Assembly: GCF_035222375.1 (NCBI RefSeq) | Contig: NC_085889.1 | Span: 3,782,001 to 3,846,000, forward strand | Source of the DNA: Podospora pseudocomata | Lineage: Eukaryota; Ascomycota; Sordariomycetes; Sordariales; Podosporaceae | Length of the DNA: 64,000 nt | Direction: 5' to 3' | Shown here: positions 10,737 to 21,079 of the stretch, piece by piece | Layout of the letters: every line of letters begins with the position of its first letter | How positions within the stretch are numbered: position 1 is the stretch's first letter | The notes under the pieces: model-generated | Seen by the model: the letters and a program-made list of their open reading frames with translations, nothing else | Told to the model about the DNA's origin: nothing | Databases searched by the model: none | Made by a program: the position numbers and the translations under genes

Positions 10737-12889
10737 CAGGTTGGTAGTGACTGCAGGTAGACATCGACGATGTCTTCCTGGCCAGCTGTTTTAGTGTAAC
10801 AGTCCCCTTTGGCGGCACAGGAAGCTTATGGGTTGAGGGTCACGAAGGCCTAGAATTGAGATCTCACTCGAAAACCGTTTCCGGGAGCAAATGTTCCGTG
10901 GTTTGTGGTGGTTGTGGGCTGGCGGCCGCGGACATCAGTTGTATCGCCACCGGTGGCACGATCTGAGGAGAACAATACGTAGGGCTGATCACGAAGCTCT
11001 TGAAGTGCTTCAAAAGGGCTTGTCGACGTTTTACCATGATGGATTAGATAGTGGCGCTCGTGTTTCCGCTGATCTTCAGGGAACAATGGCGTTGTGGATG
11101 GCAAAAGGAAGACGCTAGCTCGGCCCGGACCGGTCGACTTTCGGTAGGGTATACGCAGCAATCCACGGGTGTGTTTGGAGAGAATGAGAAACTGTCAAAT
11201 CGCGAGATGAAGCGCCCTATCACTCATCAATTCACATAGTGACATATTCCTGGATCGGAAAAGCGTACCAGATCTCGTTCGTCAATGAAAGATTCCAAGC
11301 TGCCCTGATCCCCATTCAGGGTCCAAGTGATCGACAGAAGGTGCGACATTGAGACCCCAATTGAGACCCGGGGAGGCGGACAGCTGCTGCGAGCTCGAGT
11401 TGTCGTTGGAGGCCACTATTAGGCCCGCAATTCCCCAACGCCTCGAGCGATATTTCCGAAGCCCATCTCGGTTGTGTCTTTTTGGAGACAGGGAAACCAC
11501 TGTTATTACCAAAGATTAAACACAGAAAAAAGCGCACAGAAGAGTTGTCGGTTCACTGCAAAGATCACGATCTTGACTCTTTTTGTCTCCACAGAGTTTG
11601 ACAACAGAGCAGAACAGAGCAGCGGCAGTTGCATTACGGCCACTAGCGCAGAAACACTAACCGTCACAATTGACGTCATAATTAGTGGCCGATCCATTAT
11701 AATATCCCTGCCGCGAACAGAGACCAGCATGGAGGACCCTGCAGCGTGTTCGCGGGGTAACATGTCAGCATGTGCGAGGTGGTGAGGTGACTGGTGGCCG
11801 GAGCAGCACTGGTCGGACCTCTGGACCATTCTCCGGGCCTGTCAGGGCGCGTTGTTCACAGCCCGCTTCAGTCTCCTGTCCAGAGAACATACGGGCAGAA
11901 TTGCCGTTTATTGACGTCTGGGGTGACAACCTCAGGACCTGGTGTAGCCGTTGTCTTGCTTGTGCCCGGCGGTGGAGCGCAAAAGCTCGTGACAGACTTA
12001 TGACTGGCGCCGCAATCGAAGGTTCCTGAAAGGGTCCCCAAACATGGGCCTCACATACGACCCTGACCCCCGCGAGAGTCGTCCAAACATGGATGCGTGC
12101 TGTTCATGCATCACCTGGCGTGTGCTGTGAGGGCACGGAGGGTTCACTCTACGGGCCGATGACAGGGCAAAAGCAAGATCTCGAGAAACCGCCTGCCGGT
12201 GCAGCAGTCTCCACCGAATAGCCACACAGCGCAGTTGCAGTCCGCGTCCCCGTGAAGTTCGGCGAAATTATGACGACTGGTTTGTGTAGTGTATGTAGGG
12301 TAGGACACAGCAGTGCATTGTTGATGTTTTTTTTTTTTTTTTTTAATGCACTCGAGAGATGAACCGATCCGAACAGCGGACCGAGCGTCGTTGATTGATA
12401 CCTGTCGGATAGTACACAGACGCTAGAAGACCGAAAGATGAAGCTTCGTCGAGAAACGTCGTGGGCTGACCTCATAACCGATGAAGCTTTTGGGCCAGTA
12501 GGAAAGCGGAGTTTCGTTCTCATCGAAGACAATCGAAGAATTTTTGTTGAATGACCCCGCGGTGTGTCTCGAGCGGGCCAAGTCACGCGGTAGTGTGGTA
12601 GCAGAAAGACATGGTGGCCAACGGTGTGCTGTGTCGAGAATCAGCTTAGAAGAGGCAGTAGAAGTCCAAACAAAAATCAAAAATGTAGTGAGGAAGCACA
12701 GAAAAAGGAAGGCATCCGGAGGCAATTCTCCTTTGCTTTGCAGGTGGGAATTGAGCTGCTTTTGAGCTTTTGGGGTGAGGGCCAGCGTGATGGGACAAGT
12801 CGTTTTGTTTCGGGCAACTTTATTTCCTTGGTCGAGGGCCAATGACCAATCAGAGGCGGCTCCGGCCAGGACCCTGAGGAGGCCTAGAC
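10737..12889. other. gene-free DNA, middle part of the frq upstream region
   Basis: No coding signal. It contains a T18 run (12327-12344) and scattered CGAT words (for example near 12365 and 12478), but no complete second paired element. One minus-strand frame (about 12423-12896) is open for 157 codons but has no recognisable protein character. Confidence 0.45.
12845..12849 (+). promoter_or_regulatory. CCAAT box near the proximal frq promoter
   Basis: A plain CCAAT pentamer 41 bp upstream of the paired CGATC element, in the region where a transcription start with a leader of about 1.1 kb would be expected. The sequence is certain, the role inferred. Confidence 0.3.
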
Positions 12890-12904
12890 CGATCACCCTC
12901 GATC
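12890..12904 (+). promoter_or_regulatory. candidate proximal light-response element of frq
   Basis: Two identical CGATC words start at 12890 and 12900, one helical turn apart, in CGATCACCCTCGATC. Paired GATC repeats are the known WCC-binding pattern. The site is 1.13 kb upstream of the start codon, comparable to the Neurospora proximal element, which sits at the transcription start of a leader of about 1.5 kb. Function inferred. Confidence 0.4.
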
Positions 12905-13230
12905 CCCTTACCTGTGCTCTTTGAGCGCGGATCGGGGCAATTCGTGTTGCATCTGTGAAGCGGTGCCAGCATCAAAAGGCGAGAGGAAAATAACCAGAGA
13001 AACAATGACCGCAGCCCACCATGGACCCTGGACCCCCATCGAGATACGCGCAGCCTCCTTTCCTTGGCCATCTTCAGAGAGCCGTCGCCTGAGGAGCCTG
13101 CCATTGGGGTGTTAACTCACTGGTCCCTCCCCCTACTTCCCATCCAAAGCCCTCTGGCTTCATTTGAATCCTGCCTTGGTTATTCCCCCTGCACACCTCA
13201 CCTCACACGCCCTCAACGCAACCACAGGGC

Positions 13231-13252
13231 CACACACACACACACACACACA
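13231..13252 (+). repeat. (CA)n microsatellite in the frq leader region
   Basis: Eleven CA units in a row within the probable 5' leader of frq. Confidence 0.8.
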
Positions 13253-13337
13253 ACAATACACCACATCAAGCCATAGAGACAGACATCGCCAGCTTCAACA
13301 ACACACAAGAACACCACCCGACCCTAAGGGTATCAAG

Positions 13338-13479
13338 GTATGTGGAGACGTTTTCCTATATTGTATCTCCCTCTGCCGCAACCGCCAAAGTCTAGAAGTG
13401 TGATTTTCTCAGCCTTGCCATGGTGGGCCAACGTTGTTGCTTTCCCACCGGGCATTCCACCACCCTGCTTTTTTGTCAG
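13338..13479 (+). promoter_or_regulatory. possible leader intron of frq
   Basis: A good donor (AAG followed by GTATGT) and a pyrimidine-rich acceptor (TTTTTTGTCAG) bracket 142 nt in the probable leader. No strong branch sequence is visible. Neurospora frq leaders are spliced in several ways, so this is plausible but unproven. Confidence 0.3.
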
Positions 13480-13676
13480 TCCAGTCGTTCCGAGCGCTCA
13501 AAAAGAAGAAGACACCACTCTGTCCAAAGCGCGCGCGCGCCCGCTGCACCACACATCTTGGCTTTCCACCGGTCTTCTTCCCTTTCCTCGCCAATTTTAC
13601 CATTTACAGCAATTCACTCCTGGGCGCAGCGGTTTTTGGAAAAGCAGTGTCGAATCCAGAGCGTTCGATCGACACC

Positions 13677-13778
13677 ATGACAGCCGGAGCTCCCTCGTCG
13701 TCCACCCGCCTGTTCAGCGAGTTTCGCCACAGCCCCCCCTGTCTGCATAGTGTTCGAAGTTCCAGCATCAGCAGCTAG
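13677..13778 (+). promoter_or_regulatory. upstream ORF in the frq leader
   Basis: A 33-codon ORF starting ACACCATGA and reading MTAGAPSSSTRLF… to TAG, 255 nt before the frq ATG. The start context is good (A at -3). Neurospora frq mRNA carries several uORFs that affect FRQ translation and temperature response; this could act likewise. It overlaps a GATCGA word at 13667-13672. Confidence 0.4.
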
Positions 13779-13992
13779 CTCTGCCCAACGTTTCTGATGA
13801 GACTTATTAAATAGGCCCTTTTTTCGCAATTGCCTCTTGTCTGCCACGGCTCCACAGCCACGCACACACTGGTCTCTTGAGAGCTGGGTGTGCACCACAA
13901 CCGCAACCGACCGCACCGTTGCACGCGACCGAACCCTCGGGACGGCGCGGACTGTTGCGGGGCGCGCCGGTAGACCAAGTCGCCGTCAAGCT

Positions 13993-14010
13993 TAAAAAAA
14001 AAAAAAAAAA
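13993..14010 (+). repeat. poly(A) tract before the frq start codon
   Basis: A run of 17-18 A residues ends 23 nt before the frq ATG. Confidence 0.8.
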
Positions 14011-14020
14011 GGTCGAGCAT

Positions 14021-14073
14021 GTAACGGCCCCCCATGGCGGACGACACTAGTCACCAAGTCACAACTGATTTAG
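14021..14073 (+). promoter_or_regulatory. candidate intron spanning the long-FRQ start codon
   Basis: A 53-nt segment starts GTAACG, contains the frq ATG (14034), has a CTGAT branch-like word and ends TTTAG. The donor is weak and the branch is only 5 nt from the acceptor. Splicing would remove the first AUG, so that translation starts at the in-frame Met at 14334 (residue 101, MDVDPPF). In Neurospora an inefficient, temperature-sensitive intron over AUG-L sets the long/short FRQ ratio in the same way, with the short form starting near residue 100. Confidence 0.5.
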
Positions 14074-16913
14074 GTCACCCTTTGCCGCGGCGATCCACGC
14101 CCGAGAAGTCGGTGACCCTCTACCACCACCGACTGGCCCACGAGGCCAGCAAGAGATTCGAAAATGAAAAGCAACAGTCCACCCTCACCTCACACTCACA
14201 GCCGCAAATTCATGCGCAACCACAGGCCACAGCGTCGCCCAGGAGGGATTCTTCCGGAGAGAGCAATGAAACTGATCCCAAGACCTGGTTCGATCGCTCC
14301 AACAACAACCCAGTCGGCCATTATGATGCCTCGATGGACGTCGACCCACCGTTTTTCCAAAAGGAAACCGACTCTTCCAACGAGGGGCGAGACGCAGGTG
14401 GTGTCATTCCAGATGCCCCCTACCCGTTCGAGGGCGGCCTTCGCCAAACTGTCACCCACAGCAGCAGTGCCGACGACTACCGCAGTGTCATTGACGACTT
14501 GACCATCGAGAACAAGCGGTTAAAGGAGGAACTGAAGCGGTATAAACAGTATGGGCCGCCCATGATGCAGAAGGAGAAGCTGTTTGAGATCAAGATTCAC
14601 GGACTACCGAGGCGGAAGAAGCGCGAGTTGGAGGCCACGCTGCGAGACTTTGCCGCCAGTCTCGAGGGGTCGAGTGATTCACCATCGTGGAGGAAATCGA
14701 GCCGACAAGAAAAGAAGAACATGTATTCTTCTGGGGACTCGAAGCATGCGTCATCGTCTTCCTCGCACTCGCGGCCCGTGGATTCGGCCTATGCATCCAT
14801 GTCTACCGGACCTAGTTCCCACGGTCCCAACTCGATAGGGAGGTCGCTCGGACGCCCTTCTGTTGGTTCTCGCGCAAAGTCGTCGCAGCAAAAGGTGGAG
14901 AACTACCTTCGAGACACCCCTGACGGTCTGCTCCCGCGTCAGATGCTAATGACGGACAAGGAGAAGAAGAAACTGGTGGTCAAACGTCTCGAGCAGTTAT
15001 TCACGGGCAAAATCAGCGGGAGGAACATGCATCGAAACCAGTCCATGTCCTCGCTCGAGGCGCCCGCACCACCACCGGATGCCGTCATGGGACCACCCAA
15101 AATGTCGGAAGCCTCACGAGAGGCGTTCATCCAGCCGCTGGATCCTAGCCAAAAGAAGACTCGTTCGAGAGATAATGCGTCGACATCCAATGGCGATCAG
15201 ACGGAGAGCGGCGGTCACGGCAACGGAAGCGGCGATGGCAATGGAAGCGGAGGCAGAGGCGGAAACAACACATCACCTCCCTCGGTCCCGCTGCCAGAAC
15301 AGCGTCCAACTAGACCAGTCGATTTGGACCCCGACCGATTGCAAATACCGTCCGAGAATCTAAAGTACATCCAACATCTTGGGCTGGTCCCCGAAGAGTT
15401 TCTGGTATCCAAACAGACGGAGTATGACGATGTTGCACCCGATGCGGACGGCTGGGTGTATCTCAACCTTCTCGGAAATCTCGCCCAGTTGCACATGCTC
15501 AACGTCACCCCGGGTTTCATCCGGGCCGCCGTCAGTGAGAAGAGCACCAAGTTTCAGCTCTCGCCAGATGGCCGGAAAATTCGATGGCGCGGAGGCACAG
15601 ATGGGACCAATTTTAGCAGCGACAGCGGGGACGGCTCACAAAAGAGCCCCATGACCGAGGACACTGATGGTTCCAATGAGAGTGGCCAGCGCAAGAAGCT
15701 CAAGAAGGGCCAGGGCAGTCATTCCGACTCCAAATTTGTCCCGCAGGCATCCTCTCGCTCCGACCTGTTCCACTACAAGCCTCTGTTTGTCCATCGAACT
15801 TCTTCGGCAGAAACGTCGGTCGAGGGCACGGGATCCCTGGCATCGGATGAGGTCGAGGATAGCAACCTTGAAAATTCCAAGTATGGGTACAGTGGCTCTG
15901 GATCGACGCAGCGCAAGAAACGGCGACACGACGGTGCCATCATCTACTACAGCGGTGCCCCTTTCTGCACGGATCTGTCGGGTGATCCTGGTGACATATC
16001 ACCCACCACCTATATGACCTCGACTGGCCGGGACTTTTCGACGCTCGACTCGGCACCGTCTCTGCTGCAGAGGAGCCTGTCTGGGTCGTCTCTCGTGATC
16101 CGACCGCTCAGCGATGCCCGGCCGTTTGTCTCGGAAACCCTGGGCATGGAAATTGACAAGTATCTGCCCAGTGACGAAGAGACGGACGACGACATGGAGT
16201 TCCCCTGGTCAGACAGCTCAGCACTTGTCCGACCAAAGATGTCCGAGACACCTCTCGAGCCCTGCGGTCTAGGCGGTGTGATACCAGAAGACCACTTTGC
16301 TGTGGTTGTGGTGACCCGTCGGCCAATCAACTGCGTTGTGGACACGCACCTGCGCGATAGATCGGTGTCGGTGGACAATGCGGAAGTTATTGCTCGTCGA
16401 CTGGAGTGTATGAGGACCTCGTCGCCGCTGCCACCTCGACGGAATAGCAGGACGGGTGGAACCAACTCTCCCATTCAGATCGAGTATGTCGAGGGACGGA
16501 TGCTTCGTCTGAAGCCGGCTTCTCTGCCACCCCCAGCCATGTATCTTCCTCCTTTCAGCAGCGAGTCCGACACGGATTCTGGAAGCATCGACATGACTTC
16601 GGCAGAGAATGACGATGTGGAACAGGACAGCACTTCCCAGAGCTTGATTTCGAGGCGGGCCAACCCTCACTTCTCGGATGCTCGCTTGGAGGAGGATGAA
16701 TCTGAGGAGTCTGAGGAGCTCGGTGATGTGAATATGGGAGCGGATGCTGTGGTGGGAGCTGTTTCGGACGATGCCCACCGTCCGCCTGCTGACCGGATGG
16801 AGAGCTCGAGCACTGGGAAGGTGGCCATGCTTTTACACCCAGGAAGCTCTGTTGCGACTGCGGGAGGGGATGAGAGCGGATATTCTAGCTCGATGGAGGA
16901 TGATGCTACTTGA
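14034..16913 (+). CDS. frq: circadian clock protein Frequency (FRQ)
   Basis: Negative element of the fungal circadian oscillator. With FRH and casein kinase 1 it inhibits the White Collar Complex that drives its own transcription. Single exon, 959 aa (Neurospora FRQ: 989). Visible parts: the N-terminus with GHPLPRRSTPEKSVTLYHHR; the short-form start M101 (MDVDPPFFQKE); a coiled coil at about 147-174 (IDDLTIENKRLKEELKRYK); a basic NLS-like PRRKKRE at about 193-199; a conserved block at about 285-328 (VENYLRDTPDGLLPRQML), matching the first CK1-interaction region; a second block at about 442-525 (GWVYLNLLGNLAQLHMLNVT); PEST-like Ser/Thr/Asp tracts; an FRH-binding-like region near GGVIPEDHFAVVVV; and an acidic tail. 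It stands alone, with 5.2 kb of gene-free DNA upstream. Long Gly/Ser/Asn repeats lie at about 390-410. Confidence 0.95.
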   Translation: MADDTSHQVTTDLGHPLPRRSTPEKSVTLYHHRLAHEASKRFENEKQQSTLTSHSQPQIHAQPQATASPRRDSSGESNETDPKTWFDRSNNNPVGHYDASMDVDPPFFQKETDSSNEGRDAGGVIPDAPYPFEGGLRQTVTHSSSADDYRSVIDDLTIENKRLKEELKRYKQYGPPMMQKEKLFEIKIHGLPRRKKRELEATLRDFAASLEGSSDSPSWRKSSRQEKKNMYSSGDSKHASSSSSHSRPVDSAYASMSTGPSSHGPNSIGRSLGRPSVGSRAKSSQQKVENYLRDTPDGLLPRQMLMTDKEKKKLVVKRLEQLFTGKISGRNMHRNQSMSSLEAPAPPPDAVMGPPKMSEASREAFIQPLDPSQKKTRSRDNASTSNGDQTESGGHGNGSGDGNGSGGRGGNNTSPPSVPLPEQRPTRPVDLDPDRLQIPSENLKYIQHLGLVPEEFLVSKQTEYDDVAPDADGWVYLNLLGNLAQLHMLNVTPGFIRAAVSEKSTKFQLSPDGRKIRWRGGTDGTNFSSDSGDGSQKSPMTEDTDGSNESGQRKKLKKGQGSHSDSKFVPQASSRSDLFHYKPLFVHRTSSAETSVEGTGSLASDEVEDSNLENSKYGYSGSGSTQRKKRRHDGAIIYYSGAPFCTDLSGDPGDISPTTYMTSTGRDFSTLDSAPSLLQRSLSGSSLVIRPLSDARPFVSETLGMEIDKYLPSDEETDDDMEFPWSDSSALVRPKMSETPLEPCGLGGVIPEDHFAVVVVTRRPINCVVDTHLRDRSVSVDNAEVIARRLECMRTSSPLPPRRNSRTGGTNSPIQIEYVEGRMLRLKPASLPPPAMYLPPFSSESDTDSGSIDMTSAENDDVEQDSTSQSLISRRANPHFSDARLEEDESEESEELGDVNMGADAVVGAVSDDAHRPPADRMESSSTGKVAMLLHPGSSVATAGGDESGYSSSMEDDAT

Positions 16914-17713
16914 AGTGTTGCGTTATATGGAGTGAGATTTGGGGGGCAGACTGACTTAGCATTTTCTGGACATATGTATGGTGTTTTTGGTTTGGCTTTT
17001 TGGCATTGGGAAAGCGAGGTGATATATATGTCTCGACTTTTCGATACAACAACGGGGCGTTTAGTTGGTGATTTTTTCGTCAAGTGGAATTTGTAGCATT
17101 TCAGATACCACGACAATCCGGGCGGGCAGGTTTGCTTTGGGATACCTATAGAGACTTTTTGATCTTGGGATACCTCTGGAGGCCATATGTGTGGGAGGAG
17201 GGTAAAAGGTCTTTTTTGGCCGTGGGATAATTTGCAAAAATAAAGACAAAAGAATTCATATCACTGAAGGGTTGTTGCTCGAGTTGTGATGTTTTTGTTT
17301 TGTTTTGTTGTGTAGTTGATTAAAAGGAGCCCCCTGAACGTGCATGTAGGGTACCCCGCAATGCCTGCTAGGAAGAGCTCGAACTGTCACCGATCTACCC
17401 CGCCAATATTTTTTGACCGCTTTACGTACGTGAACAGCAACAGGCGGGCGGGCAGTAACCAGGCTAGACTACCTCTTTGCTTGTCATTGAGAGTGCGCAC
17501 GATCAGGGTCAATACACTTTGCGACCGAGGACGTGGTGTAAACGTCTTTCAATAACAAACAACACCTTGACCGAGTCTTTTTTGCGCGCGCGCAATCAGC
17601 TAGCTGGCTAGTAGCTGTTTCGATATCGCGACCTTACCCACCTACCTACCCAACAACTAATCGACCGACCGAGACTGACCGAACGATCGATTCCAACCAA
17701 GACATTCACGATC
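16914..17713. other. intergenic region frq 3' / prefoldin 5'
   Basis: No gene. Left part is probably frq 3' UTR. A paired GATC word (ACGATCGATTC, 17684-17694) lies about 20 bp before the prefoldin ATG, after a run of ACCGACCGA-type repeats. In Neurospora the antisense transcript qrf starts downstream of frq from a light-response element, so this gap is where a counterpart would lie. No transcript can be proved from sequence. Confidence 0.4.
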
Positions 17714-18521
17714 ATGGCTACCACCTCCGCCACAGTGAAAGGGAAAGGCGTAGGCCCAGACGGGAAGTCAGTCTTCCCTCCCCCCCAACCTCTCCCCCCT
17801 TCCCTTTTTATTTCATCTTATTTCTTTTTTTAATGGTAGTACCAATCCCATTTACTGAACCTGTGTTTATGTAGGGACACCAACCCCCGAGGAATCCCCT
17901 ACGCGCCCTTTGTCGACAAGGTAGAAGACTACGTCTCCTCCCGTTCAGACGTCGAGCCGACGCTTCGGTCGTTTCAGGAGATGGTGGCAAAGTACCAGTT
18001 TATGGAGCAGAACCTGCAGCGGAGGGTGGCGGGGTTGAGGGATAAGATGCCCGACATTGAGAAGACGTTGGAGACGGTGAGGTTTTTGAAGTTGAGGAAC
18101 GAGGGTGATGACGAGGGGGAGGGGGGGGAAATCGAGACCACGTTTGAGCTGAATGATACGCTTTACGCCAAGGCAAAGATTGGGAGGACGGAGGAGGTGT
18201 ATTTGTGGTTGGGGGCGAATGTTATGCTGAGTTATCCGATTGAGGAGGCGGAGGAGTTGTTGGATGGGAAGTTGGAGGCTGCGAGGAGGAGTTTGAGGAA
18301 TTGCGAGGAGGACTTGGATTTCTTGAGGGAGCAGATTACGGTGGGTGATGCTACTGACTACTTGCTGACTATACTTTTTGGATGATGGCTGACTGGGATG
18401 ATAGACTATGGAGGTTGCGGTGGCTAGGGTTTATAACTGGGATGTGGTGCAGAAACGGAAGGAGAAAGAGGAGGAGGAGAAGCAAGGGAAAGGGAAGGAG
18501 GAGGGGACGGCGGGGGGGTGA
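17714..18521 (+). CDS. PAC10: prefoldin subunit 3 (Pac10/VBP1 family)
   Basis: Alpha-type subunit of the cytosolic prefoldin hexamer, which passes unfolded actin and tubulin to the CCT chaperonin. Exons 17714-17766, 17875-18340 and 18405-18521 give 211 aa. The first intron uses the uncommon donor GTCAGT; the resulting joint GPDGK-DTNPRGIPYAPFV matches the family start. The body shows the long N- and C-terminal coiled-coil helices (residues about 45-75 and 140-190) around a beta-hairpin core (FELNDTLYAKAKI, VYLWLGANVMLSYPI). The last exon adds TMEVAVARVYNWDVVQKRK and a basic/acidic low-complexity tail. Length fits the family (about 200 aa). Confidence 0.92.
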
Positions 18522-19478
18522 TGATGGTGATGATGATGATGATGAAGGGGGAGGCTGTGTAAGAGTCAAGATTCAAGAGTCATCAAAAAGAAACGAGACA
18601 TTTGGCAACAAGGTGGCATGACCATGATGAGGATATTGCCAAGCGGGACTTGTATTACTGGTGATGGGGATCAACATGCTGGATGTGTCTGTTGCGGTTC
18701 GGGATGGTGGCCGGGATGTCGAGTGCAACCCGAATGGCACAGCACCCTATGAAGCACTTGAGACGGGATGTGGCCCGGTTTGTTAAGATAGGAACGGTGG
18801 TGGCCGTTGGGGGGGGCCCGTTGGGGGTGGGCCGTGGGTGTAGGTAAGTTGGTAAACCGTCGACTTAACGGGTCGACCTTCAACTGCTGGTTAAACGGTC
18901 AGAGCTATCCATCCAGCTGGCTTCATGATTGTGATGTTCTTGCGGGAGTCTGAGTTGTGCACACAGAATAAAGAGTAAATGATGGCAGCTGTCAGCCCCA
19001 CCCTTATACCCCCTTAGTGCGAGGCCTCGCTGGTGCGGGCGGGGCTGGCCGAGCTGCCGGTCAGGGGATTATCGCGGGCAGGATTGAGTTGGCGGCGGCA
19101 TTTCAGGCACTGAAGGTTACTGGTTATTTGAACCAGACAACAACAGGATTCCCTGTCTTTTTCCCACATCCCCCCCTTTTGTTGATTCATCTTTCCTATC
19201 ATTTGCCATCCGCCACTTGTCTCAAACGCCTTCTGTACCCTTTCCCGCAGCAGCCAGTCAGTCTTTTTCCAATGCAAGTACAATAGCGCGCATCATCCTT
19301 TTTCGTCCCATCATCTCCTGTCACCGCCCAACTTTTTATTGCCTACTCACCTACTTTTAACGAACACCTAATCTAACATCTTCTTCCTCAAGAACGATAG
19401 ACGAAGTATTGAAAGACGCCCACGACACCCTAGAGCCCGACCCGAAGAAACCGAAGCAAGACACATAAACGCAACAAA
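18522..19478. other. intergenic region prefoldin 3 / SEC14
   Basis: No gene supported. A (GAT)n stretch lies just after the prefoldin stop (about 18520-18545). The right half is pyrimidine-rich, as in fungal promoters and leaders (SEC14). Confidence 0.5.
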
Positions 19479-20725
19479 ATGGCTGCCGCCGCGCCTGTCC
19501 CCCGCCCCTTGGAGCTCGACCCCAAGTACGATGACTACGACTTCCCGACCACCGCCGCCGTCCCCCTGAGCGGACATGCTGGCTACCTGACGGCGGAACA
19601 ACAAGCTCAGGTCTCGCAGCTGCGTCTGATGCTCGAGTCTGAGGGCTACACCAAGCGTCTCGACACGCTCACACTGGTACGCCTTGCACCGGAATAGCTT
19701 TCTATCAGGTTCAGGGTCGGGATACTGACAGATGGGAAACAGCTCCGCTTCCTCCGTGCCCGCAAGTTCGATGTCAACCTCTCCAAGCAAATGTACGCAC
19801 ACCTTCACTGGGGATGGATTCCACAGTCAGGCAGGGGCTAACAACACGCCAGGTTCATCGAGTGCGAGAAGTGGAGGCAAGAGACCAACCTCGACGACGT
19901 CGTCCCCAGCTGGGACTACCCCGAGAAGGAGGAGGTCTTCAAGTACTACCCCCAGTACTACCACAAGACCGACAAGGTACATAATTCATCTGGGCTCCAA
20001 TTTTCTCCCCCCTCAATTGCTAACCCCACCATCAGGATGGCCGGCCCGTCTACATCGAGCAGCTCGGCAACATTGATCTCACAGCCATGTACAAGATCAC
20101 CACGGCCGAGCGCATGCTGACCAACCTCGCGGTCGAGTACGAGCGCGTCGCCGACCCCCGCCTCCCGGCCTGCTCCCGCAAGTCGGGCGTCCTCCTCGAG
20201 ACGTGCTGCACCGTCATGGATCTCAAGGGCGTTGGCATCTCCAAGGCGCCCCAGGTGTTCAACTATGTCAAGCAGGCCAGCGTCCTGAGCCAAAACTACT
20301 ACCCCGAACGCCTCGGTCGTCTGTATCTGATCAACGCTCCTTGGGGCTTCAGCACCGTCTGGGGGGTCGTGAAGGCGTGGCTTGATCCGGTGACGGTGCA
20401 GAAGATTCATGTGTTGGGCAGCGGGTACCAGAAGGACTTGTTGGCGCAGGTTCCCGCCGAGAACCTGCCTAAGCAGTTTGGTGGTTCGTGCGAGTGTGCG
20501 GGCGGTTGCCAGTTTAGCGACATGGGTCCTTGGCGCGAGGAGCAGTGGGCCAAGCCGGCCAAGTGGGAGAAGAAGGAGGGTGCTGCTGCTGCTTCTGCGG
20601 CGGATGCCACTATCCAGAATGCTGGTGCGGATGTGAAGGAGGGTGGTGCTGCTGCTGCCGGGCAGGGGAATGCGGCTCTTCCGGTGGACGTCAAGGCTGA
20701 TGCTCCTGCTCCGGCGGCTGCGTAG
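19479..20725 (+). CDS. SEC14: phosphatidylinositol/phosphatidylcholine transfer protein Sec14
   Basis: Sec14 exchanges PI and PC and links lipid metabolism to Golgi secretion. Exons 19479-19676, 19743-19792, 19853-19976 and 20036-20725 give 353 aa, all in frame. The CRAL-TRIO N-terminal helix bundle is residues about 30-85 (LRFLRARKFDVNLSKQM) and the lipid-binding fold about 110-300, with DGRPVYIEQLGNIDL, YYPERLGRLYLINAPWGFS and LPKQFGGSCEC, all strong Sec14 signatures. The C-terminal 60 residues are Ala/Gly-rich and probably disordered. Two exons are only 50 and 124 nt. Confidence 0.95.
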
Positions 20726-21079
20726 GTGCAGTCATTGAGGAAGGAGGACGAGGTGCTGCATCGGTGTGGTTGCGCGGACATGCGGTAGTGTTCTTGCCAC
20801 TCGGTAATGAAGACCGGCTTCTTTTTGCATGGTAGTTACATGTAGACAGTGGGCGTGTAGCGGGTGTTGGTAGTTTGCGATTGTATTCAGATGGTACTTT
20901 ACATGTGACAGGCGTGGCGGGGTGGGAGGAGATGAACAAGAATCCCTAAGTTTATCTCTTCACTTGAATGGCATAGTAATGTTTTTTTCTTGGTTGAGAA
21001 AGTGTAGCAATGGTGGGGGGTATTATTATTTTCCGTAACGCCTCCTTTGTCCTCTGTCGCCTGACCTGGATATATATCA
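20726..21079. other. tail-to-tail gap SEC14 / MIS14
   Basis: Both flanking genes end into this 354-bp gap, so it should contain the two 3' UTRs. No other structure is evident. Confidence 0.5.

Noticed and set aside
12054-12075. ACATACGACC word like the start of a fungal 5S rRNA gene
   Set aside because: Similarity stops after about ten bases; the rest of a 5S sequence is absent.
12423-12896. 157-codon minus-strand frame upstream of frq
   Set aside because: No family resemblance, no supporting neighbours, and it overlaps the probable frq promoter elements.
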